Origin: Dechloromonas sp. H13
GTDB taxonomy: Bacteria > Pseudomonadota > Gammaproteobacteria > Burkholderiales > Rhodocyclaceae
Assembly (NCBI RefSeq): GCF_009469615.1
Contig: NZ_SSXX01000007.1
Location: forward strand, 124,001-188,000
Direction: 5' to 3'
DNA: 64,000 nt
Position 1 is the stretch's first letter; each line of letters opens with the position of its first letter. Made by a program: the position numbers and the translations under genes. Of this stretch, positions 20,665-31,315 are shown in pieces. The notes below the pieces were generated by a model. It did not search any database and was not told where the DNA came from. It worked only from the letters and a program-made list of their open reading frames with translations.

Positions 20665-21554
20665 CAGGATTTGACGCCGGCCAGGCATACCCAGTCCTCG
20701 CGCACGCCGGCTACCTGCAGCGGCAGCCACTGCGCGTAGATCGCGATGATTTCGTCGGCCTGCTCGCGCAGGATGCCGGAGAGCGCCAGCCGGCCGCCGG
20801 AACGGACGTGGGCGCAGATGGCCGGCGCCAGCACGCGCAGCGGGTTGGCCAGGATGTTGGCGACGACGAGGTCGTACTCGCCGGCGACCGGCTGCGCCGA
20901 ATCGGCGAACAGCGCATTCACTCCGTTGCGTTCGGCGTTGGCCCGCGCCGCCGCGACCGCCTGCGGGTCGATATCGACCCCGGCGACACTGCCGGCGCCG
21001 AGACGGGCGGCGGCAATGGCCAGGATGCCGGAACCGCAACCGTAGTCGAGCAGGCTGCAGCCGTCATGGACGTTGCGCTCAAGCCATTCCAGACACAGGC
21101 GGGTGGTCGGATGCGACCCGGTGCCGAAGGCCATGCCTGGATCGAGGATCAGGTTGATGGCAGCCGGGTCCGGCAATTCGTGCCACGACGGGACGATCCA
21201 CAAGTGTTCGGAAACGCGGATCGGATCGAACTGCGACTGGGTCAGCTGCACCCAGTTTTGTTCCGCCACCTCTTCGACGGTCCACGCCGGCACGCCGGGC
21301 AGACCGATGGCGGCGCTCGCCTGCGCCAGCAGCGCCGCGACGTCGGCATCCGGCTCGAACAGGGCAACGATTCGCGAATGTGCCCAGCCCGGCGCATTGA
21401 CCGAGCCCGGCTCGCCGAACTGCGGCTTCTCGGCGGCCGTCCCGGCGTCGGCATCCTCGATGCTGGCGGACAGCGCGCCGGCTTCGAGGAGGACATCGCA
21501 CATCGGCTCGGCGTGCGACGCATCGGTGAGAAAACTGACGCTCTGCCAGCCCAT
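20664..21554 (-). CDS. prmA: Ribosomal protein L11 methyltransferase
   Basis: A 296-residue SAM-dependent enzyme that trimethylates ribosomal protein L11. The N-terminal substrate-recognition domain ([11 protein letters not shown] onward) is followed by [22 protein letters not shown] and the SAM motif [20 protein letters not shown]. It sits 3 bp downstream of accC and overlaps the DUF3426 start, continuing the aroQ-accB-accC-prmA operon. Confidence 0.96.
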
Positions 21555-21557
21555 CGC

Positions 21558-22916
21558 CTACTTCTTGACTTCGCCCTTTTCGGCGAGTTTCTGTTCCAGA
21601 TAGTGAATGCTGGTACCGCCCTCGATGAAGCGCGCGTCCTGCATCAGTTCCTGATGCAGCGGGATGTTGGTCTTGATGCCCTCGATGCTCATTTCCGACA
21701 GCGCGATGCGCATGCGGCGAATGGCCTGCTCGCGAGTGTCGCCGTAGGCGATGACCTTGGCCACCATCGAGTCGTAATGTGGCGGCACGGTATAGCCCTG
21801 GTAGATGTGCGAATCGACGCGGATGCCGGGGCCGCCCGGCGGGTGATAGAAGCCGATCTTGCCGGGAGAGGGAACGAACGTGAAGGGATCTTCGGCGTTG
21901 ATGCGGCATTCGATGGCATGGCCGCGGAACGTGACGTCCTTTTGCCGATAGCGCAGCTTGTGGCCGTAGGCGACACGGATCTGTTCCTGGACGATATCGA
22001 CACCGGTAATTGCCTCGGTGACCGGGTGCTCGACCTGGACGCGCGTGTTCATCTCGATGAAGTAGAACTCGCCGTTTTCGTAAAGGAACTCGAAGGTGCC
22101 GGCGCCACGGTAGCCGATCTTGCGGCAGGCGTCGGCGCAGCGTTCGCCGATGCGGCCGATCAGGCGGGCCGGGATGTGCGGCGCCGGCGCCTCCTCGATA
22201 ACCTTCTGGTGGCGGCGCTGCATCGAGCAGTCGCGCTCGCCGAGGTAGATCGCACCGCCATGCTGGTCGGCCAGCACCTGGATTTCCACGTGACGCGGAT
22301 TTTCCAGGTATTTTTCCATGTAGACCGCAGGATTGCCGAAGAAGCTGCCGGCCTCCTGGCGCGTCATCTGCACCGCGTTAACCAGCGCCGCTTCGGTATG
22401 GACGACGCGCATGCCGCGCCCGCCGCCGCCGCCCGCCGCCTTGATGATCACCGGGTAACCGACGGCGCGGGCGATCTTGACGATTTCCTTCGGGTCTTCC
22501 GGCAGTTCGCCGTCGGAACCCGGAACGCAGGGCACCTGCGCCGCCTTCATGGCGTTCTTGGCCGACACCTTGTCGCCCATCAAACGGATGGTCTCGGCCT
22601 TCGGGCCGATGAACGCGAAGCCGGAGGTTTCGACACGCTCGGCGAAGTCGGCATTTTCCGACAGGAAGCCGTAGCCCGGATGGATCGCCTCGGAATCGGT
22701 CACTTCGGCCGCCGAAATGATGGCCGGCACGTTCAGGTAGCTCAGCGCTGAGGAGGCCGGGCCGATGCAGACCGACTCGTCGGCCAGCTTGACGTACTTG
22801 GCTTCGCGGTCGGCCTCGGAATGCACGACGACGGTCTTGATGCCCAACTCGCGGCAGGCGCGCTGCACGCGCAGGGCGATTTCGCCACGGTTGGCGATGA
22901 GGATTTTGCCGAACAT
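21558..22916 (-). CDS. accC: Acetyl-CoA carboxylase, biotin carboxylase subunit
   Basis: A 452-residue ATP-grasp enzyme that carboxylates biotin on AccB, the first step of fatty acid synthesis. It opens [20 protein letters not shown], has the glycine-rich ATP loop [25 protein letters not shown] and [13 protein letters not shown]. Standard length is about 450. It lies 7 bp downstream of accB. It is distinct from the longer pccA at 51-53 kb. Confidence 0.97.
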   Translation of the reverse strand: MFGKILIANRGEIALRVQRACRELGIKTVVVHSEADREAKYVKLADESVCIGPASSALSYLNVPAIISAAEVTDSEAIHPGYGFLSENADFAERVETSGFAFIGPKAETIRLMGDKVSAKNAMKAAQVPCVPGSDGELPEDPKEIVKIARAVGYPVIIKAAGGGGGRGMRVVHTEAALVNAVQMTRQEAGSFFGNPAVYMEKYLENPRHVEIQVLADQHGGAIYLGERDCSMQRRHQKVIEEAPAPHIPARLIGRIGERCADACRKIGYRGAGTFEFLYENGEFYFIEMNTRVQVEHPVTEAITGVDIVQEQIRVAYGHKLRYRQKDVTFRGHAIECRINAEDPFTFVPSPGKIGFYHPPGGPGIRVDSHIYQGYTVPPHYDSMVAKVIAYGDTREQAIRRMRIALSEMSIEGIKTNIPLHQELMQDARFIEGGTSIHYLEQKLAEKGEVKK

Positions 22917-22923
22917 GGCGCGA

Positions 22924-23382
22924 TCAGCCGATCACGAACAGCGGTTCGCCGAATTCGACCGGCTCGCCGTTGTCGAGCAGGATGGCCTTGACCACGCCGG
23001 AAGCGTCGGCCTCGATTTCGTTCAGCAGCTTCATCGCCTCGATGATGCACAGGGTGTCGCCTTCCTTGACGGCCTGGCCGATCTGCACGAAGGCCTCGGC
23101 GCCCGGCGAAGGCGAGCGGTAGAAGGTGCCGACCATCGGCGCCTTGACGACGTGCCCTTCCGGCAGATCGTCCTCGTCGTCCAGGCTGACCGCCGAAGGA
23201 GCGGCCTGGGCGCCCCCCGCCACCGGCATCGCCGGCGGCAGCGCATACTGCACCGGTGCCGCGGCGACCGCGCCGTAGTGCTTGGCGATGCGAACCTTTT
23301 CCTCGCCTTCGGTGACTTCCAGTTCGGAAATGCCGGATTCCTGAACGAGGTCGATGAGCTTCTTGAGTTTGCGCAGATCCAT
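22924..23382 (-). CDS. accB: Acetyl-CoA carboxylase biotin carboxyl carrier protein
   Basis: A 152-residue carrier. The N-terminal helix [20 protein letters not shown] is followed by an Ala/Pro-rich linker (about 38-66) and the biotinyl domain with [11 protein letters not shown], where Lys118 is the biotinylation site. AccBC is the normal pair; aroQ lies just upstream. The start at 23382 is preceded by GGGAG; a slightly longer frame to 23418 is less likely. Confidence 0.96.
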   Translation of the reverse strand: MDLRKLKKLIDLVQESGISELEVTEGEEKVRIAKHYGAVAAAPVQYALPPAMPVAGGAQAAPSAVSLDDEDDLPEGHVVKAPMVGTFYRSPSPGAEAFVQIGQAVKEGDTLCIIEAMKLLNEIEADASGVVKAILLDNGEPVEFGEPLFVIG

Positions 23383-23439
23383 GGAGACTCCCTTCTGTCT
23401 TGCGCCGAATCGACGCAAAAGGCCGGCGAATTGCCGGGA

Positions 23440-23919
23440 TTATTCGATGTTGAGCTTGTTGAGCAGATACTCAAGGGCCAGCAGGTAGCCCTCGTGACCG
23501 AGGCCGCAGATCACCCCGACGGCCAGGTCGGAAAAATAGGAATGGTGCCGGAACGGCTCGCGGGCATGGACGTTCGACAGGTGCACCTCGACGAACGGAA
23601 TGCTCACCGCTGCCAGCGCATCACGCAGCGCCACACTGGTATGCGTGTAGGCCGCCGGGTTGATGATGATGGCGCGCACGCCTTGGTCGCGCGCGGCATG
23701 GATGCGCTCGATCAACGCCCCTTCGTGGTTGCTCTGGAACGCCTCGAGGTCGACCCCGGCATTGTCGGCCATGCCGGCCAGCGCCAGGTTGATGTCGGCC
23801 AGCGTGAGCTTGCCGTAATGCTCCGGTTCGCGGGTGCCAAGCAGGTTCAGATTGGGCCCGTGCAAGACCAGGATACGGGGTTTTTCGACCTGCCCGGAAG
23901 CGGTTTTTTCCTTCTTCAT
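23440..23919 (-). CDS. aroQ: 3-dehydroquinate dehydratase, type II
   Basis: A 159-residue shikimate-pathway enzyme. [20 protein letters not shown] gives the active-site Arg30 and Tyr35, [16 protein letters not shown] is the substrate loop, and [20 protein letters not shown] carries the conserved His113 and Arg residues. It heads the accB-accC-prmA operon, a common betaproteobacterial arrangement. Confidence 0.96.
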   Translation of the reverse strand: MKKEKTASGQVEKPRILVLHGPNLNLLGTREPEHYGKLTLADINLALAGMADNAGVDLEAFQSNHEGALIERIHAARDQGVRAIIINPAAYTHTSVALRDALAAVSIPFVEVHLSNVHAREPFRHHSYFSDLAVGVICGLGHEGYLLALEYLLNKLNIE

Positions 23920-23959
23920 GGCTGCAAGTTTGCCGTAAATCGCAGCATTTTGTCCAGCC

Positions 23960-24550
23960 TTACTCGGAAATCAACGCACGCAGCGCATCGGCGCGGATAC
24001 GTTCGCGCGGGCGCCCGTCGCGGTGCTTGAGGACCACACGCTCCATTTGCGGCGGAAAGATGACCAGATTGGCGTCGGCGGTATCGGTTTCCATCACCAG
24101 CACCGCTTCGGCACGCTCGTTGCGTGGCTCGACGTGCTCGAAGGCGATGCCCCGGTTGAGCAAGAAGATCTCGACTTCCTTGGCACTGTCGGCGAACAGC
24201 AGGATGTCGATGTGCGAATGCTCGCCCGCCGTGCCGTCGAGCACCGAACCGGCGAGATAGGGCGAAAAACCGGCCAGCAACTCGAGCAGTTCGAGTGCCG
24301 TCCGGCGCATGGCCAGGATCAGCTCGGCGTGCCCTTCTTCCTGGTAGAGGCTGCGATAGGCGCGCAGCTCGGCCTCGATTTCCGCATTGTCCGGGAAGGC
24401 GGTGCGCTCGGGCAGGCCAAGCTGGCGGGCCGCCTTGCGCTTGGCATGGTGAAAGTCGGTAATGCCATCCTCCGCCATCAGGCGGGCGGCGGCACTGGCG
24501 ATGCTGGCCCGGGTGGAGGGGCCGTTTCGGGGCCGTTCATGATGGGGCAT
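23960..24550 (-). CDS. Conserved protein of unknown function, nucleotidyltransferase-like
   Basis: A 196-residue soluble protein. The N-terminal half is helical and charged ([30 protein letters not shown]). The middle has [21 protein letters not shown], which resembles the GS-x-D-x-D region of nucleotidyltransferase-fold proteins, and the C-terminal half is strand-like. It is divergent from mpl with 50 bp between them and precedes aroQ on its own strand. The enzymatic assignment is only a resemblance. Confidence 0.7.
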   Translation of the reverse strand: MPHHERPRNGPSTRASIASAAARLMAEDGITDFHHAKRKAARQLGLPERTAFPDNAEIEAELRAYRSLYQEEGHAELILAMRRTALELLELLAGFSPYLAGSVLDGTAGEHSHIDILLFADSAKEVEIFLLNRGIAFEHVEPRNERAEAVLVMETDTADANLVIFPPQMERVVLKHRDGRPRERIRADALRALISE

Positions 24551-24600
24551 GGTGGCTCGATCAGGGTAGAATCGCCCCCATTCTAACGGGTCTCTGTGAC

Positions 24601-25947
24601 ATGCACATTCATATTCTCGGCATCTGCGGGACGTTCATGGGCGGCGTCGCCCAGTTGGCGGTCGCCGCCGGCCATCGGGTAACCGGCTGCGATGCCAACG
24701 TCTATCCGCCGATGAGCGACCAACTGCGCGACGCCGGCGTCGAGCTGATCGAAGGCTTCGAGGTTGATCAGCTGGCCCTGAAGCCCGACGTCTTCGTCGT
24801 CGGCAACGCCATTTCGCGCGGCAACCCGCTGCTCGAAGCCATTCTCGACCAGGGCCTGCCCTATGTGTCGGGCCCGCAATGGCTGGCGGAAAACGTACTG
24901 CAGGGGCGCTGGGTTCTCGGTGTCGCCGGCACGCACGGCAAAACGACGACCGCGTCGATGCTGGCCTGGATTCTCGAGGAAGCCGGCATGGCACCCGGCT
25001 TCCTGATCGGCGGCGTGCCGCTCAATTTCGGCGTCTCGGCCCGCCTGGGCGACACCCCGTTCTTCGTCATCGAAGCCGACGAGTACGACACCGCCTTTTG
25101 CGACAAGCGGTCCAAGTTCGTGCATTACAAGCCGCGGACCGTCGTCCTCAACAACCTCGAATTCGATCACGCTGACATTTTCGCCGATCTTGCAGCCATC
25201 GAGACGCAGTTTCACCACCTTGTGCGCACCCTGCCGGCTTCCGGGCTGATCGTCGCGAACGCCGCCGAAGCCAGCCTCGAGCGCGTGCTGCAGCGCGGCT
25301 GCTGGACGCCGGTCGAGCGTTTCAACGATCCGGCCGGCTACCGCGTGACCGGCGACGATGCCCGCGGCGAACTACTCCTGCGCGGCCCGGAAGGCAGGAT
25401 CGGCCGTACCGTGTGGCAGCTTTCCGGCGAACACAACCGCGCCAACGCCTGTGCCGCACTGCTCGCCGCCCGCCACGTCGGGGTGCCGCTCGTCCAGGGG
25501 CTGGATGCGCTGTCGCGCTTCGTGAACGTGAAGCGGCGCATGGAGGTGCGCGGCGAGGTGCGCGGCGTCACGGTCTACGACGACTTCGCCCACCATCCGA
25601 CGGCGATCGCCACCACCGTTGCCGGGCTGCGGCGCAAGGTCGGCGGCGCCCGGATTCTCGCCGTGCTCGAACCACGCTCGAACACGATGAAGCTCGGGAC
25701 GATGAAGAGCCAGTTGCCGGACAGCCTGCGCGAGGTCGATGCCGCTTTCTGCTACGCGGGGAATCTCGGCTGGGATGCGCGCGCGGCGCTGGCGCCGATG
25801 GGCGAGCGCGCCGTGGTCGAGGAGGATCTCGGCCGGCTGGTCGATCAGGTCGTCATCGCGGCGCGGCCGGGCGACCACATCCTGGTCATGAGCAATGGCG
25901 GCTTCGGCGGCATCCACGGGAAGCTGCTCGCCGCACTCGCCGAGTAA
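24601..25947 (+). CDS. mpl: UDP-N-acetylmuramate:L-alanyl-gamma-D-glutamyl-meso-diaminopimelate ligase
   Basis: A 448-residue Mur-ligase-family enzyme that reattaches recycled murein tripeptide to UDP-MurNAc. It starts MHIHILGICGTFMGGVAQLA, has the ATP loop GVAGTHGKTTTASML and VIEADEYDTAFCDKRSKFVH typical of Mpl rather than MurC, and DDFAHHPTAI in the C-terminal domain. Its 3' end is followed by a dispersed repeat copy and a strong bidirectional terminator. Confidence 0.96.
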   Translation: MHIHILGICGTFMGGVAQLAVAAGHRVTGCDANVYPPMSDQLRDAGVELIEGFEVDQLALKPDVFVVGNAISRGNPLLEAILDQGLPYVSGPQWLAENVLQGRWVLGVAGTHGKTTTASMLAWILEEAGMAPGFLIGGVPLNFGVSARLGDTPFFVIEADEYDTAFCDKRSKFVHYKPRTVVLNNLEFDHADIFADLAAIETQFHHLVRTLPASGLIVANAAEASLERVLQRGCWTPVERFNDPAGYRVTGDDARGELLLRGPEGRIGRTVWQLSGEHNRANACAALLAARHVGVPLVQGLDALSRFVNVKRRMEVRGEVRGVTVYDDFAHHPTAIATTVAGLRRKVGGARILAVLEPRSNTMKLGTMKSQLPDSLREVDAAFCYAGNLGWDARAALAPMGERAVVEEDLGRLVDQVVIAARPGDHILVMSNGGFGGIHGKLLAALAE

Positions 25948-25949
25948 CA

Positions 25950-25981
25950 GCTGCGGTCGACTACGAAAAATGGCCGAAAAT
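25950..25981 (+). repeat. Dispersed core repeat GYTGCGGTCGAC, copy 8 (intergenic)
   Basis: Core at 25950-25961 (plus strand), then GAAAAA (25965-25970) and CGAAAA (25975-25980). It is one of the best-preserved copies and lies between the mpl stop and the terminator. Confidence 0.9.
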
Positions 25982-25982
25982 G

Positions 25983-26019
25983 AAAAAGGCGCGGTGAGGT
26001 TGCCCTCCCGCGCCTTTTT
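25983..26019. terminator. Bidirectional terminator between mpl and maeB
   Basis: AAAAAGGCGCGG (25983-25994) and CCGCGCCTTTTT (26008-26019) are perfect reverse complements. Each strand has a GC stem followed by five T residues, so it can end both mpl and maeB. Confidence 0.95.
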
Positions 26020-26031
26020 GTCGCGTGAAAA

Positions 26032-28308
26032 TCAGCGCTCCATCGACTCCACGACGGCCAGCGCCGTCATGTTGACCAGGCGGCGCACCGTGGCGGTCGC
26101 GGTCAGCACGTGCACCGGGCGGGCCACGCCGAGCAGGACGGGACCGATGGTGACGCCTTCGCCGCCGGTCATCTTGATCAGGTTGTAGGAGATGTTGGCG
26201 GCGTCGATGTTGGGCATGATCAGCAGGTTGGCCTCGCCCTTGAGCGGTGAATCCGGGTTGGCTTCGCGGCGGATGCCCTCGTCGAGCGCCGAGTCGCCAT
26301 GCATCTCGCCGTCCACTTCAAGCTCGCCGGCGGACATCGCGCCGATCAGGCCGGCAGCGACGCCCATCTTGCGCGCCGATTCGGAATTGCTGGAGCCGAA
26401 ATTCGAGTGCGACAGGAGGGCGACCTTCGGCTGCAGGCCGAAGCGCTTGACCTGCTCGGCCGCCATCAGCGTCATTTCGGCGATTTCCTGGGCATCCGGG
26501 TTCTCGTTGACGTGCGTATCGCATATGAACAGCGAACGGCCCGGCAGCATCAGGTAGTTCATCGCCGCCAGCGTATTCACGCCGGTACGCTTGCCGATGA
26601 TGTTGTTGATCACGCCCAGGTGGTGGCTGAACTGGCCGGTCATGCCGCAGATCAGGCCGTCGGCGTAGCCGAGCTTGAGCAGCATGGCGCCGATCACGGT
26701 CGGCTTGCGGCGCAGGGCGTCCTTGGCGATGCCCGGCGTGACGCCGCGCCGCACCATCAGCTTGTGGTAGGCCTGCCAGCATTCACGGTAACGCTCGTCG
26801 TGCTCCGGATTGACGATGTCGAAATCGACGCCGGGCTTGATCCGCAGCTTGGCTTTTTCAAGACGGCGTTCGATGATTTCCGGACGGCCGATGAGGATCG
26901 GCCGGGCGAATTTTTCCTCGATCACGACCTGAACTGCACGCAACACGCGCTCTTCCTCGCCTTCCGCGTAGATGATGCGCTTGCCCTTGGCCTGGCGGGC
27001 GGCCTGGAAAATGGCGCGCATGCCGATGCCGGTGTGGTAGATGAATTCGGACAGCTTGGCGCGGTAGGCATCCCAGTCGGTGATCGGCCGCGTGGCGACG
27101 CCGGAATCGATCGCCGCCTGCGCGACGGCCGGCGCGATCTTGACGATCAGGCGCGGGTCGAAGGGCTTCGGGATCAGGTATTCCGGGCCGAAGGACAGCA
27201 CGTGGCCCGGGTAGGCCATCGCCACTTCATCGGTCACTTCGGCTTCGGCCAGTTCGGCGATGGCGCGCACCGACGCCATCTTCATCTCCTCGGTGATGCG
27301 CGTGGCGCCGACATCGAGCGCGCCGCGGAAGATGAAGGGGAAGCACAGCACGTTGTTGACCTGGTTCACGTAGTCGGAACGGCCGGTGGCGATGATCGCC
27401 TCCGGGCAGACTTCCTTGACCAGCTCCGGCATGATTTCCGGCGTCGGGTTGGCGAGCGCGAAGATCATCGGCTTGGCGGCCATGGTCTTGACCATGTCCT
27501 GCTTTAGCACGCCGGCGGTCGACAGGCCGAGGAAGACATCGGCGCCGACCATGGCGTCGCCCAGGGTGCGCGCTTCGGTGTTCTGGGCGTAGCGCGCCTT
27601 GGTTTCGTCCATACCGCCGGGGCGACCGACGTAGATGACGCCCTTGGAATCGCAGACGGTGATGTTCTCGCGCTTGACGCCGAGGTCGCACCACAGATTC
27701 AGGCAGGAAATCGCGGCGGCGCCGGCACCGGAACAGACGACCTTGATCTCGTCGACCTTCTTGCCGACGATCTTCAGGCCGTTGAGCATGGCGGCGGCGG
27801 AAATGATGGCGGTACCGTGCTGGTCATCGTGGAAGACCGGAATGCTCATCCGCTCCTTGAGCTTCTGCTCGATGTAGAAGCACTCCGGCGCCTTGATGTC
27901 CTCAAGGTTGATGCCGCCGAGCGTCGGCTCCATGGCGGCGATCATGTCGATCAGCTTGTCGGGGTCGTTCTCGGCCAGTTCGATGTCGAAGACGTCGATA
28001 CCGGCGAATTTCTTGAACAGGCAGCCCTTGCCCTCCATGACCGGCTTGGCGGCGAGCGGACCGATGTTGCCCAAGCCGAGCACCGCGGTTCCGTTGGTGA
28101 CGACGCCGACCAGATTGGCGCGCGAGGTCATTTCGGCGGCAGAGGCGGGATCCTCGACGATCAGGTCGCAGGCAGCGGCGACGCCGGGCGAATAGGCCAG
28201 CGCCAGATCGCGCTGGTTGGTCAGGCCCTTGGTCGGGCGAACGGAAATCTTGCCCGGCGTGGGCCAGCGATGGTATTCGAGTGCGGCTTCGCGCAGATCC
28301 TTTTCCAC
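26032..28308 (-). CDS. maeB: NADP-dependent malic enzyme with phosphotransacetylase-like domain
   Basis: A 758-residue MaeB-type protein. The N-terminal malic-enzyme part (about 1-430) decarboxylates malate to pyruvate: [51 protein letters not shown] and FHDDQHGTA. The C-terminal part (about 430-758) resembles phosphate acetyltransferase but in this family is regulatory, binding acetyl-CoA. The start is a GTG at 28308 with GAGGAG upstream. It is monocistronic, ending at the bidirectional terminator. Confidence 0.96.
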   Translation of the reverse strand: MEKDLREAALEYHRWPTPGKISVRPTKGLTNQRDLALAYSPGVAAACDLIVEDPASAAEMTSRANLVGVVTNGTAVLGLGNIGPLAAKPVMEGKGCLFKKFAGIDVFDIELAENDPDKLIDMIAAMEPTLGGINLEDIKAPECFYIEQKLKERMSIPVFHDDQHGTAIISAAAMLNGLKIVGKKVDEIKVVCSGAGAAAISCLNLWCDLGVKRENITVCDSKGVIYVGRPGGMDETKARYAQNTEARTLGDAMVGADVFLGLSTAGVLKQDMVKTMAAKPMIFALANPTPEIMPELVKEVCPEAIIATGRSDYVNQVNNVLCFPFIFRGALDVGATRITEEMKMASVRAIAELAEAEVTDEVAMAYPGHVLSFGPEYLIPKPFDPRLIVKIAPAVAQAAIDSGVATRPITDWDAYRAKLSEFIYHTGIGMRAIFQAARQAKGKRIIYAEGEEERVLRAVQVVIEEKFARPILIGRPEIIERRLEKAKLRIKPGVDFDIVNPEHDERYRECWQAYHKLMVRRGVTPGIAKDALRRKPTVIGAMLLKLGYADGLICGMTGQFSHHLGVINNIIGKRTGVNTLAAMNYLMLPGRSLFICDTHVNENPDAQEIAEMTLMAAEQVKRFGLQPKVALLSHSNFGSSNSESARKMGVAAGLIGAMSAGELEVDGEMHGDSALDEGIRREANPDSPLKGEANLLIMPNIDAANISYNLIKMTGGEGVTIGPVLLGVARPVHVLTATATVRRLVNMTALAVVESMER

Positions 28309-28396
28309 GGAATCTCCTCTGATTTTCTGCGATTGGGAAAACCCTGTAGGTTACTCCAAAGGTCGATTCGCTGAAAGCGTAATTATGGATTACCGA

Positions 28397-30463
28397 TCAG
28401 AAGCGGTGCGAAAGCGTCAGCCGGAACGTCCGCGGCTCCGCCGGGTGGACGTGGCGGTCGAAAACCGCCGACGCCTCGCCTGCCAGTTGCGAGTCGTACC
28501 AGTATTCGATGTCGTTGACCTGCTGGTCGAACAGGTTGAAGACCTCCAGCGCAATCTGGGTGCGCGGGTCGAAACGGTAGCCGACGCGCAGGTTGGTCAG
28601 CGCCGACCCCTGCGAACGCACCGAGTTGTCCTCGACCAGCGGCCGCGGACCGAAATAGCGCAGGCGCAAGGCGCCGAACCAGGGGCCGAGCTGATCGACG
28701 GTGACGCCGATATTGGCCGTCGTCACCACGGCGCCGGGAATGTAGTCGCCCTCCGGCGCCGACTCGCTGAAGCGGGCATGCGACCAGGCAAGGTCGGCAT
28801 CGAAGGCCAGCCAGCTGTTCGCAGCGTAGAAATTGGTCCACTCGACCCCGTAGCGGCGCGACGGGCGCGACGGCTCGGTGGTTCCGGCGTCGCCGACGAA
28901 CAGCAACTCCGAGTCCGACTCGAGTTGCCAGAGGGCCAGCGTGGTCTGCCAGCCGGGCAGAGGCTCGCTGCGCAGGCCGGCCTCGTAGCCGGTCGTCCGC
29001 ACCAGCGGCGAAACCTGGCTGACCGGGGTCGTCCCGTCGGTCGGGTCGACACGGATGGTGGTGCCGCGCGCATCGTTGGAATGGAAGCCCTGGCCGTAGT
29101 TGAGATAGAACTCGGTGCGCCGCCATGGACCGAAAATCAACGCCAGCTTGGGCGTCACCATCTGGTCGCTAGCCTTGCCGGAATTGGCGTCCAGACTGGC
29201 GTCGACCGTGAAATCGTAGGCATCCCCGCGCACGCCGACCTGCGAGCGGAACCATTCGCTCCAGCGCGTTTCGTTCTGCGCCCACAAGGACAGGCTGCGC
29301 TGGGTGACGCGGTCTTCGCGCACGGTGTTCCACGTCGCGCGGCGCACGGTGTTGTAGAGCCCGACCGGATCGATGCGGTCGACGCGCCCATCGACGCCGA
29401 AAGCGTTGGCCACCTCGAAGCCGCCCCAGCGGTCGAAGAAGGTCTGCGCCGCCGAGAAGCCGCCGGCCTGGCGCCGCTCACCCTGCTTGAACTGGTCGCC
29501 GGTGTCGCAGGCGCCGGTCGCCGCGTAGTCGTTCAGGCAGTACTGGAAGTTGGACCACAGGTCGAGGCCGGAACGCAGCCACCAGGCGCTGGCAGTCGTC
29601 TGGCTGTTCTCGCCGCGCCGCGCCCATTCGGCGGACAGGCTGTAGCGAAAGGTGTCGCCGCCGGTCGTGTCGTCCAGCGAGCCATAGCGGCCGACCAGGC
29701 CGCTGTCGATGGCGCGCCTGGCCACCTGGTCGGTCGACGTCCATTTGCCGCGGTAAGCCATGCCGGTCAGCGCGAAGCCATCCTCGCGCGTGCCCTGGCT
29801 ATAGCGCAGGACGCCGTTCAGCTTGCGGTAATCCTCCGGCACCTCCCAGGGGCCGTCGTTGTGGAAGACTTCAAGCGCGTAGAGCAGGTTGCCGGCGCCA
29901 ACTTCGGGCGATCCGGCCAGCAGGGCGCGCGCGTAGCCGTTCTGGCCGGCGGTCAGCAACGCCAGCGTGCCATCCATCCGGCGCAGGTAGTCGATGCGGG
30001 CGACGCCGACCGACGAGAAATCGCCCTCGTCGGCAAAATACGGCCCCTTGCGGAACCTGATGCGGTCGACCAGTTCGGGAATAAGGAAATTGAGGTCGGT
30101 ATAGCCCTGCCCGTGCGCATGCGTCGGCATGTTGACGGGAACACCGGCGACCCAGGTCGCGAAGTCGGTCCCGTGGTCGAGATTGAAGCCGCGCAGAAAA
30201 TACTGGTTGGCCTTGCCGTCGCCGGCATGCTGGGTGACGATCAGCCCGGGCACCATCTCCAACGCTTCGGCCGGCCGCTGGAGCGGCACGGCGGCCAGCC
30301 GCTGGCCGGAAACCACGCCTTCGCTGCCGGAGACCGCCAGGCCCTCCAGATTTTCCACCCGGGCGCGCACCTCGACGGCCGAGAGCGTGGCGATTTCCTC
30401 CGCCGCAAGCGGTCCGGCGAGCAAGGACAAATAGGAAATAATTAATATTTTTCTTACATGCAT
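28397..30463 (-). CDS. TonB-dependent outer membrane receptor, probably for a nickel chelate
   Basis: A 688-residue receptor. It has a signal peptide (about 1-21, ending GPLAAEE), a plug domain (about 25-165, with LRGFNLDHGTDFATWVAGVP and a His-containing NMPTHAHGQGYTDL loop) and a beta-barrel ending in the outer-membrane C-terminal Phe (TLSHRF). It follows nikR and a NiCoT nickel permease on the same strand with 35 bp to the permease, so nickel is the likely substrate; that is inference from context. There is no Shine-Dalgarno near the ATG; a small hairpin and T run directly precede it. Confidence 0.88.
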   Translation of the reverse strand: MHVRKILIISYLSLLAGPLAAEEIATLSAVEVRARVENLEGLAVSGSEGVVSGQRLAAVPLQRPAEALEMVPGLIVTQHAGDGKANQYFLRGFNLDHGTDFATWVAGVPVNMPTHAHGQGYTDLNFLIPELVDRIRFRKGPYFADEGDFSSVGVARIDYLRRMDGTLALLTAGQNGYARALLAGSPEVGAGNLLYALEVFHNDGPWEVPEDYRKLNGVLRYSQGTREDGFALTGMAYRGKWTSTDQVARRAIDSGLVGRYGSLDDTTGGDTFRYSLSAEWARRGENSQTTASAWWLRSGLDLWSNFQYCLNDYAATGACDTGDQFKQGERRQAGGFSAAQTFFDRWGGFEVANAFGVDGRVDRIDPVGLYNTVRRATWNTVREDRVTQRSLSLWAQNETRWSEWFRSQVGVRGDAYDFTVDASLDANSGKASDQMVTPKLALIFGPWRRTEFYLNYGQGFHSNDARGTTIRVDPTDGTTPVSQVSPLVRTTGYEAGLRSEPLPGWQTTLALWQLESDSELLFVGDAGTTEPSRPSRRYGVEWTNFYAANSWLAFDADLAWSHARFSESAPEGDYIPGAVVTTANIGVTVDQLGPWFGALRLRYFGPRPLVEDNSVRSQGSALTNLRVGYRFDPRTQIALEVFNLFDQQVNDIEYWYDSQLAGEASAVFDRHVHPAEPRTFRLTLSHRF

Positions 30464-30467
30464 TGTC

Positions 30468-30486
30468 AAAAAAAGGCCGTTTGGCC
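30468..30486 (-). terminator. Short hairpin and T run just before the TonB receptor start
   Basis: On the minus strand GGCC (30486-30483), loop AAAC, GGCC (30478-30475), then seven T residues (30474-30468), ending 4 bases before the receptor ATG. The 4-bp stem is weak but the T run is long. It may be a partial terminator (attenuator) between the permease and the receptor. Confidence 0.45.
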
Positions 30487-30498
30487 CCCTCCCAATAG

Positions 30499-31308
30499 TC
30501 AAGCCGGCACGGAGCGCCGGGCCAGACGGACCGCCGCGACGAAACTGAGCGCGATCATGCCGATCAGGACAAATCCGAAAACCAGTTCCTTGCCTTCGCT
30601 CCAGGCGTCGATCGCCGGCGACAACATCTTCGCCAGCCCGAAGGCGGCGACCAGCAGGCTGATACCGGCGACCACCAACCCCATGACGCGCGAGGCGACC
30701 AGCGCCACCTGGTCGGCCCGTGCGATCAGGCGGGCGATCCACAGGCCGTTGATGCCGTCGGTCAGCAGCATGCCGAGCATGAACAGCAGGGCGAGCGCCA
30801 GCGCGTGCTGCCAGCCGCCGAAGCGGGTCGCGGTGAGGGCGAAGAAGGCCGCCTGCGACAAGGTGTCGAACGACAGGGCGAAGAGGGCGCCAACCAGCGC
30901 GACCAGCGCCGGGTGCGAGACTTGCCCCAGGCGACCGAGCAGGCGGCCCTTGAGGCCGACCGGCCGGACCATCTGATCGGGCGCCGCCCGCAGCACGGCG
31001 GCCAGGTTGAGGCTGCCCAGGGCGAGGAGAAAGGCGATCGACACCAGCGCCCCCAGCGTACCGAACCACGCCGGCACTTCCCATTGCCCGGCGACGACGG
31101 AAACGCCGAGCGCGATCGCCATCACCACGGCGCCATGGCCGAGCGAGAAGAGGGTGCCGCAATAACGGGCGAGGCCCGGATTGCGACGGCTATTGTAGCG
31201 GGTCAGGCCGTCGATGGTGGCCAGATGGTCGGCGTCGAAGCCATGCTTCATGCCGAGCACCAGGGTCAATAGCAGGAGCGACAGCCAGTCGGCCGGGAGC
31301 GATTCCAC
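30499..31308 (-). CDS. NiCoT-family nickel/cobalt permease
   Basis: A 269-residue inner-membrane transporter of the HoxN/HupN/NixA family that imports Ni2+ (or Co2+). The signature HX4DH is in helix 2 as GMKHGFDADHLATIDGLTR (residues 20-38), followed by YCGTLFSLGHGAVV and a C-terminal LFALSFDTLSQAAFF motif; about eight TM helices are visible. The start codon is GTG. Location between nikR and hyp genes supports nickel supply to hydrogenase. It lies 92 bp after nikR, leaving room for its own promoter. Confidence 0.93.
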   Translation of the reverse strand: MESLPADWLSLLLLTLVLGMKHGFDADHLATIDGLTRYNSRRNPGLARYCGTLFSLGHGAVVMAIALGVSVVAGQWEVPAWFGTLGALVSIAFLLALGSLNLAAVLRAAPDQMVRPVGLKGRLLGRLGQVSHPALVALVGALFALSFDTLSQAAFFALTATRFGGWQHALALALLFMLGMLLTDGINGLWIARLIARADQVALVASRVMGLVVAGISLLVAAFGLAKMLSPAIDAWSEGKELVFGFVLIGMIALSFVAAVRLARRSVPA

Positions 31309-31315
31309 GGAATGC

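Noticed and set aside
29374-29383. Other exact TGCGGTCGAC 10-mers (29374, 30061, 53876) considered as repeat copies
   Set aside because: They are preceded by A instead of the core GY and lack the two A/T tracts, so they are counted as chance matches.
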